Shown one piece after another: positions 59,516 through 64,000 of a DNA stretch of 64,000 nucleotides. A program made the position numbers and the translations under genes. Source of the DNA: Nakamurella alba (GTDB lineage: Bacteria > Actinomycetota > Actinomycetes > Mycobacteriales > Nakamurellaceae); the NCBI RefSeq assembly GCF_009707545.1, contig NZ_WLYK01000008.1:1-64000 (forward strand), given 5' to 3'. Numbering within the stretch: the stretch's first letter is position 1; the number at the start of each line of letters is the position of its first letter. The notes under the pieces are model-generated. The model was given only the letters and a program-made list of their open reading frames with translations, did no database searches and was not told where the DNA came from.

Positions 59516-59670
59516 CCCGGTCGTACCGGTCGGTGTCCGGCTGGTGAGCCCGGCTGTGGACGTCTGTCTGCGGGAGGCGAACTGCGGCCGGAGAGGTGCA
59601 CCACCGGGCCGTGTCTCCGGGCGAGCTGTGCCTCGGACGACTGTCCGTGTGAGGGAACCGCTGCCCCGGC

Positions 59671-59925
59671 CCGGATCGGTACCTGCCGTGCATCGGGGAC
59701 CGAAACCGTTGGTGGGCGGCGGAAACGGTCCCCGATGGGGTCGGGAGCGCCCGACGAGCTGCTCGTGACGTCAGCTATCCGTGCCGGACGAGGAGAGGTC
59801 CCGGATCGGTGGTCGGCCGTGCACCGGGGACCGAAACCGTTGGTGGGCGGCGGAAACGGTCCCCGATGGGGTCAGGAGCGCCCGACGAGCTGCTCGTGAC
59901 ATCAGCCCTCACCGGCGAGGTCTGC
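59671..59925 (+). repeat. Two copies of a 131-bp unit with a GGGACCG...CGGTCCC hairpin
   Basis: In the 540-bp gap between wcaJ-like and the dehydrogenases, GGGGACCGAAACCGTTGG starts at 59695 and 59826. Each copy has an imperfect hairpin (GGGACCG ... CGGTCCC) and ends with ACGAGCTGCTCGTGAC; a third partial ACGAGCCGCTCGTGA lies at 59939. The rest of the gap (59516-59670, 59955-60057) holds no gene; GGGGAGGATGATGGAG before 60058 is the ribosome site. Confidence 0.88.
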
Positions 59926-60057
59926 GGACGGCCGGGTGACGAGCCGCTCGTGATGCCGGCCCGCACCGCCGAGGTCGACGGCGGAGGAGTCGAGCTGTGT
60001 ATCGACCGGCACCGCCCCGCCCGCTGCCGGCAATGAACCGGGGAGGATGATGGAGTC

Positions 60058-61110
60058 ATGCGTGCCGCACACTTCATCGCCCCGGGTGAGATCGACGTCC
60101 AGGACTTCCCCGACCCCGTGGTGCAGTCGCCCACCGATGCGGTGGTGCGTGTGGTCGCCAGTTGTGTCTGCGGATCGGACCTGTGGCCGTGGCGGGGGAT
60201 CCAGCAGCGGCGCGAGGGCCGGATCGGGCACGAGTTCCTCGGTGTGGTCACCGATGTCGGTGCGGATGTCACCACGGTCAAGCCGGGTCAGGTGGTCATC
60301 GCCCCCTTCGTGATCTCCTGTGGTGAGTGTGTGCACTGCAAGGCCGGCTGGACGACGTCCTGCCTGCGCGGCAGCGGCTGGGGGCACAAGGACAAGGAAG
60401 GCATCCCGGCCGACGGTGGGCAGAGCGAGGCGATCCGGGTGCCGCTGGCCGACGGGACGCTGGTCGCAGCCCCCGTCGACGAGAACGACGAGCGGATCCC
60501 TGCCCTGCTGACCCTGTCCGACGTCATGGGCACCGGGCACCACGCGGCCCTGCACGCCGGGGTCGGCCCGGGCAGCACCGTGGCGGTGGTCGGCGACGGG
60601 GCCGTCGGCCTGTGTGCGGTGCTCGCGGCCAAGCGGCTGGGAGCGGAGCGGATCATCGCGCTGTCCCGCTACGAGGATCGCCAGCAACTCGTTCGGCAGT
60701 TCGGTGCGACGGACATCGTCGCGAGCCGCGACGCGGACGCGCTGGCCGAGATCATGGCGCTGACCGACGAGGTCGGCGTCGACGCCACCTGTGAGTGCGT
60801 CGGCACCACCCAGTCCTGGGAGACGGCACTGGACATCACCCGCCCCGGCGGCACCGTCGGTTATGTCGGCGTCCCCAGCGGCGTCGAAGGTGGCGGACTT
60901 CCGCTGCGGAAGATGTTCGGCCGCAACGTGTCCGTCTCCGGCGGAGTGGCCCCGGCCCGGGTCTACCTGCCCGAGCTGCTCGCCGACGTGCTCGACGGAT
61001 CCCTCGACCCGGGCCCGGTGTTCACCTCGGAACTCCCGCTGTCCGATGTCGCCGACGCCTACCGGGCGATGGACGAGCGGCGCTCGGTCAAGGTGCTGCT
61101 GCGCCCGTGA
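60058..61110 (+). CDS. Zinc-dependent alcohol dehydrogenase (MDR family)
   Basis: 350 residues. Catalytic zinc ligands Cys and His in CVCGSDLWPW and IGHEFLG; structural zinc lobe CGECVHCKAGWTTSC; NAD(P) fold VAVVGDGAVGLCAVLAA. It oxidises an alcohol or polyol, or reduces an aldehyde. GGWGHKDKEGIPADGGQSEAIRVP is typical of a glutathione-independent formaldehyde dehydrogenase-like or threonine dehydrogenase-like group; I cannot choose. First of two overlapping dehydrogenase genes. Confidence 0.92.
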   Translation: MRAAHFIAPGEIDVQDFPDPVVQSPTDAVVRVVASCVCGSDLWPWRGIQQRREGRIGHEFLGVVTDVGADVTTVKPGQVVIAPFVISCGECVHCKAGWTTSCLRGSGWGHKDKEGIPADGGQSEAIRVPLADGTLVAAPVDENDERIPALLTLSDVMGTGHHAALHAGVGPGSTVAVVGDGAVGLCAVLAAKRLGAERIIALSRYEDRQQLVRQFGATDIVASRDADALAEIMALTDEVGVDATCECVGTTQSWETALDITRPGGTVGYVGVPSGVEGGGLPLRKMFGRNVSVSGGVAPARVYLPELLADVLDGSLDPGPVFTSELPLSDVADAYRAMDERRSVKVLLRP

Positions 61111-62141
61111 GAGCCCTGCAGTACCAGGAGTACGACGGTCCGCTGCGCACCGTCGAACTGGACGAGCCCGCCTGTCCCGCGGACGGTGTGCTGGTGGCGG
61201 TGGGCGCCACCGGGGTGTGCCGGTCCGACTGGCACGCCTGGCGCGGTCACGACCCGGTGGTCCTCCCGCACGTCCCCGGTCACGAGTTCGCCGGTACCGT
61301 CACCGCTGTCGGACCGGAGGTCACCGGTTGGGCGGTGGGGGACCGGGTCACCGCGCCGTTCGTCCTCGGCTGCGGTATCTGCGAGTACTGCCTCGCCGGT
61401 GATCCGCAGGTCTGCCCCGACCAGCAGCAACCGGGCTTCACCTACGCCGGATCCTTCGCGGACCGCGTCGCCGTGCCGCACGTCGCCACCAACCTGGTGG
61501 CGCTGCCGGACGAGATCTCCTTCGCCACTGCGGCATCGCTCGGTTGCCGGTTCGCCACCGCCTTCCGTGCGCTGACCGGTCACGGTGGGCTGGGCCCGGG
61601 GCAGTGGCTGGCCGTGCACGGGTGTGGGGGTGTCGGCCTGTCGGCGATCCTCATCGGGGTGGCGTTGGGCGCGCAGGTCGTGGCGGTCGACACCAACCCG
61701 GCGGCAAGGGATCTGGCCGTCGAACTCGGCGCAGCGGTCGTCGTCGATCCCGGCGTCGTGGGCGACACCGCGGCTGCGGTCCACGATCTGACCGGCGGCG
61801 GCGCACATGTCTCGATCGACGCCATCGGTCATCCCGCGGTCGCCGCCGCCTCGGTGCGATCCCTGCGACGCCGGGGCCGGCACGTGCAGGTCGGACTGTT
61901 GCTGGGCGAGAACGCCATGACCGCACTGCCGATGGACCGGGTGGTTGCCTGGGAGCTGTCCGTGCACGGGTCGCACGGGATGGCGGCCGCGGACTACCCG
62001 GCGATGCTCGCGCTGATCGCCTCCGGCAGACTCGACCCCGGCCGACTGGTCCGTCGCACCCTGCCGCTCTCGGAGGCCGAGGGGATCCTGGCCGAGCTCG
62101 ACGGCACTCCCGGCCCGGGCATCACCGTGTTGATCCCCTGA
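61107..62141 (+). CDS. Zinc-dependent alcohol dehydrogenase (MDR family), second of pair
   Basis: 344 residues. CRSDWHAW, PGHEFAGTV, CGICEYCLAGDPQVC and VHGCGGVGLSAILIG supply both zinc sites and the nucleotide fold. Only distantly like its neighbour, so not a recent duplicate. GTG at 61107 overlaps the stop of the first dehydrogenase, so they are made together and may act on linked substrates. A short hairpin overlaps its stop codon. Confidence 0.92.
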   Translation: MRALQYQEYDGPLRTVELDEPACPADGVLVAVGATGVCRSDWHAWRGHDPVVLPHVPGHEFAGTVTAVGPEVTGWAVGDRVTAPFVLGCGICEYCLAGDPQVCPDQQQPGFTYAGSFADRVAVPHVATNLVALPDEISFATAASLGCRFATAFRALTGHGGLGPGQWLAVHGCGGVGLSAILIGVALGAQVVAVDTNPAARDLAVELGAAVVVDPGVVGDTAAAVHDLTGGGAHVSIDAIGHPAVAAASVRSLRRRGRHVQVGLLLGENAMTALPMDRVVAWELSVHGSHGMAAADYPAMLALIASGRLDPGRLVRRTLPLSEAEGILAELDGTPGPGITVLIP

Positions 62142-62148
62142 TCGGGGA
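62134..62148 (+). terminator. Short hairpin overlapping the dehydrogenase stop codon
   Basis: TCCCC-TGATC-GGGGA, with the stop TGA in the loop. Weak as a terminator by itself. Confidence 0.35.
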
Positions 62149-62196
62149 GACTGTCCGTCCCGGGCGCCGACGGCGGCCACTGATCTCGCGGCCCGG

Positions 62197-62568
62197 TCCG
62201 GGACCGATTCCCTCGTGTGCCGATGGTTTCGGTCCCGGATCCACCAGATCCGGCCGAAACCTGTTCCAGATTCCGACTCATCGGGCGCCGGCGAACCGCA
62301 CCGCCCCGAAAGCCGGACCTCGCCAGGCGCTCTTCGCTCCTGCCCGTCCGGCCGCCGGCCGACTGCTCGGTCCGGGACCGTTTCCGTCGCCCACCGATGC
62401 TTTCGGTCCCCGATCCGCACGATCCGGCGCCGGCGAACCGCACCGCCCCGAAAGCCGGACTTCGCCAGGCGCTCTTCGCTCCTGCCCGTCCGGCCGCCGC
62501 CCGACTGCTGAGTCCGGGACCGTTTCCCTCGCTCACCGATGCTTTCGGTCCCCGATCCGCACGATCCG
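62197..62568 (-). repeat. 2.4 copies of a 142-bp unit containing inverted versions of the 59.7-kb hairpin
   Basis: Full units start at 62285 and 62427 (GCGCCGGCGAACCGCACCGCC), with a partial unit from 62197. Each ends in GGGACCGTTTCCSTCGCYCACCGATGCTTTCGGTCCCC, which is the reverse complement, with changes, of the hairpin at 59695 and 59826. The 440-bp gap holds no gene. Confidence 0.9.
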
Positions 62569-62582
62569 GGAGACTCCCCTTC

Positions 62583-64000
62583 TCAGTGCACCCCGACCGC
62601 CACGACCTTCTCGTCCTCCTCGTCGAACTCGTCGAGCCCGTGCGGTGTCTTCTCCCATTGGTGGGGGGAGAAGAGGGTCTGCCAGGCGGCGCGGTAGGAG
62701 GCGACGGAGTGGAGGAGCCAGTAGATGGGGCTGAAGATGGCGTACCCGGCGATGCGCCAGCCGTGACGGATGGCGGCGACACCGGCGGAGAGCGCGATCA
62801 TCGAGCCGGCGCCGATCAGCATGTTGAGCCCGCCGAACCAGAGCAGCCAGTCCGGCAGGTGGATGGTGACGACCCGGGTCGCGACGTAGGTGGCGATGGT
62901 GAAGCCGAGCATGATCGGGTAGAGCAGGAAAGCCAGTGGCGTCCCGGCGATGAGGCCGACCAGCGAGAGCAGGCCGCGGAAACCGGTGGCGCGCACGAAC
63001 TTCACCGGGTGCCGGAAGTTCACCGCCGCGGTGATCATGTAGCCCTTGATCCAGCGGGTGCGCTGCTTGATCCAGGCCGGGGTCTGCGAGCAGGCCTCCT
63101 CCCAGGTGACCGAGGTGCTCACACCCACCCGGTAGCCCATGGCGGAGGCGCGCATCCCGAGGTCCGCGTCCTCGGTGACGTTGTACGGGTCCCAGCCGCC
63201 GAGCCGCCGCAGCATGTCGGTGCGGAAGTGGTTGCTGGTGCCGCCCAACGGGATCGGGATGCCGGTGTTGTCCAGCCCGGGCAGCATCGCGTCGAACCAG
63301 AACGAGTACTCGATCGCGAACATCCGGGTGAGCACGTTCTGCTCGGCGTTGAAGTAGTTCAGGCCGCACTGCACGCAGACCAGCGGCTTGCCGCTCTTCG
63401 GCTCGGTGTTCACCGAGTCCCAGCGGAACTCCGCGACCATGCGCCGCAGCTGGTCCGGCTCCGGCTTGTCCTCGGCGTCGTAGATGACCACGAACTCGCC
63501 GCGGGCGAAGGTGAGGCCGTAGTTGCAGGCGCGCGGCTTCGTCTGCGGGTTGCCCCGCGGCACGATGATCACCCGCATGTAGGACGGCGGGTTCGCGGCG
63601 TAGGCCGCCTCGATCGTCTCGAGGTCCTCCTCCTCGAGCAGGACGAGGACCTCCATCCGGCTCTTCGGGTAGTCCAGGGCGTCCAGGTTCGCGATGATCT
63701 TGTGGATGACGTTCGCCTCGCGGAACGCCGGCACCAGGATCGTGTACATCGGCATGGACTCGTCCTCCTCGAAGGACGGTGCCTTGAGAGGCATCCCGCG
63801 CCGGTGTCGCTCCTTGATCATCAGGTGTTCCCAGGCGGTGCGCCGGGCCTGCCGGATCGGCCAGCGGATGGTGGCCAGCAACCGGAACCCGACGTTGGCG
63901 GCGAAGGCGATGTTCGCCGCGGCCAGCAGGACGATGAAGACCAGTTCGGCCCGTACCACCAGGCCGACGGCGAGCAGGCCGAGGAAGACGAACGGCAGCA
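62583..64000 (-). CDS. Cellulose-synthase-like glycosyltransferase family 2 (N terminus outside window)
   Basis: At least 472 residues; the frame stays open to the window edge and reads LPFVFLGLLAVGLVV, part of a membrane segment, so the start lies beyond. Catalytic marks of processive GT2 enzymes: YTILVPAFREANVIHKI, VIYDAEDKPEPD (DxD-type), TEDADLGMRA (TED) and QRTRWIKGY (the Q-x-x-R-W acceptor motif). Four membrane segments follow. It likely makes a beta-glycan, separate from the Wzx/Wzy polymer. An acidic tail (DEFDEEDEK) ends the protein. Confidence 0.9.
   Translation of the reverse strand, partial: LPFVFLGLLAVGLVVRAELVFIVLLAAANIAFAANVGFRLLATIRWPIRQARRTAWEHLMIKERHRRGMPLKAPSFEEDESMPMYTILVPAFREANVIHKIIANLDALDYPKSRMEVLVLLEEEDLETIEAAYAANPPSYMRVIIVPRGNPQTKPRACNYGLTFARGEFVVIYDAEDKPEPDQLRRMVAEFRWDSVNTEPKSGKPLVCVQCGLNYFNAEQNVLTRMFAIEYSFWFDAMLPGLDNTGIPIPLGGTSNHFRTDMLRRLGGWDPYNVTEDADLGMRASAMGYRVGVSTSVTWEEACSQTPAWIKQRTRWIKGYMITAAVNFRHPVKFVRATGFRGLLSLVGLIAGTPLAFLLYPIMLGFTIATYVATRVVTIHLPDWLLWFGGLNMLIGAGSMIALSAGVAAIRHGWRIAGYAIFSPIYWLLHSVASYRAAWQTLFSPHQWEKTPHGLDEFDEEDEKVVAVGVH

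Noticed and set aside
60058..62141. Tandem duplication of one dehydrogenase gene
   Set aside because: The two proteins share only family motifs; sequence between motifs differs too much for a recent duplicate.
1..64000. tRNA or rRNA genes
   Set aside because: No cloverleaf with T-loop (GGTTCGAATCC-like) or rRNA signature was noticed by eye; a covariance-model scan would be decisive.

Overview
High-GC (clearly above 70 %) chromosomal DNA of an actinomycete. GTG starts, four-base start/stop overlaps, a DUF222-type HNH endonuclease remnant, several promoters of the TAnnnT-N6-start (leaderless) type, Ser/Thr/Pro-rich cell-surface proteins and a type III polyketide synthase operon of the Streptomyces srs kind all fit Actinomycetota. 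I cannot name the genus. No rRNA, tRNA, CRISPR array, transposase or phage gene was seen. 48 protein-coding genes are supported, two of them cut by the window ends.

Layout. (1) 0-7 kb: tail of an HNH endonuclease, an intergenic zone full of tandem repeats, an NCS2 nucleobase permease, a CPA1 Na+/H+ antiporter fused to a UBP-type zinc finger, and a beta-helix lipoprotein. (2) 7-12 kb: a probable phenolic-lipid locus: type III PKS, ICMT-type methyltransferase and FAD oxygenase in srsA-srsB-srsC order, a divergent UbiA prenyltransferase and a nearby 2-oxoglutarate oxygenase. (3) 12-16 kb: a zinc-ribbon/peptidoglycan-binding membrane protein, pyridoxal kinase, and a DeoC-like protein lacking the usual Schiff-base lysine. 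(4) 16-24 kb: a xylose-type locus (binding lipoprotein, ATPase, permease, ROK regulator, xylulokinase) and methylglyoxal synthase. (5) 24-34 kb: MFS transporter, galE with a DeoR regulator, flotillin with an NfeD-like partner, threonine ammonia-lyase, a beta-propeller glycosidase-like protein and an acyltransferase-3 protein. (6) 34-59.5 kb: a large exopolysaccharide locus. Two secreted proteins (subtilase, beta-helix) share a C-terminal Ig-like domain; a seven-gene minus-strand operon holds glycosyltransferases, a hexapeptide acyltransferase and a WS/DGAT-like acyltransferase; a divergent plus-strand operon holds Wzz-like, Wzy-like and Wzx-like proteins, a glycosyltransferase, an SGNH hydrolase and a beta-helix protein; a convergent operon holds a PssDE-type glycosyltransferase, a GT2 enzyme and a pyruvyl transferase; a WcaJ-like initiating transferase follows. 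(7) 59.5-64 kb: two overlapping zinc alcohol dehydrogenases bracketed by inverted copies of a hairpin repeat, then a cellulose-synthase-like GT2 cut by the window end.

The most unusual property is the repeat content. At four loci (6.4, 15.8, 21.4 and 34.3 kb) a tandem array begins inside the 3' end of a gene, and each unit carries a copy of the last codons and stop codon; at 9.85 kb the 5' end of a gene is copied upstream in the same way. Separately, 15- or 18-bp minisatellites (multiples of three) sit inside the reading frames of otherwise conserved enzymes. This looks like frequent slippage or duplication at gene borders and permissive loops, with a possible role in transcript ends. All functional calls come from reading motifs by eye; none was checked by database search.
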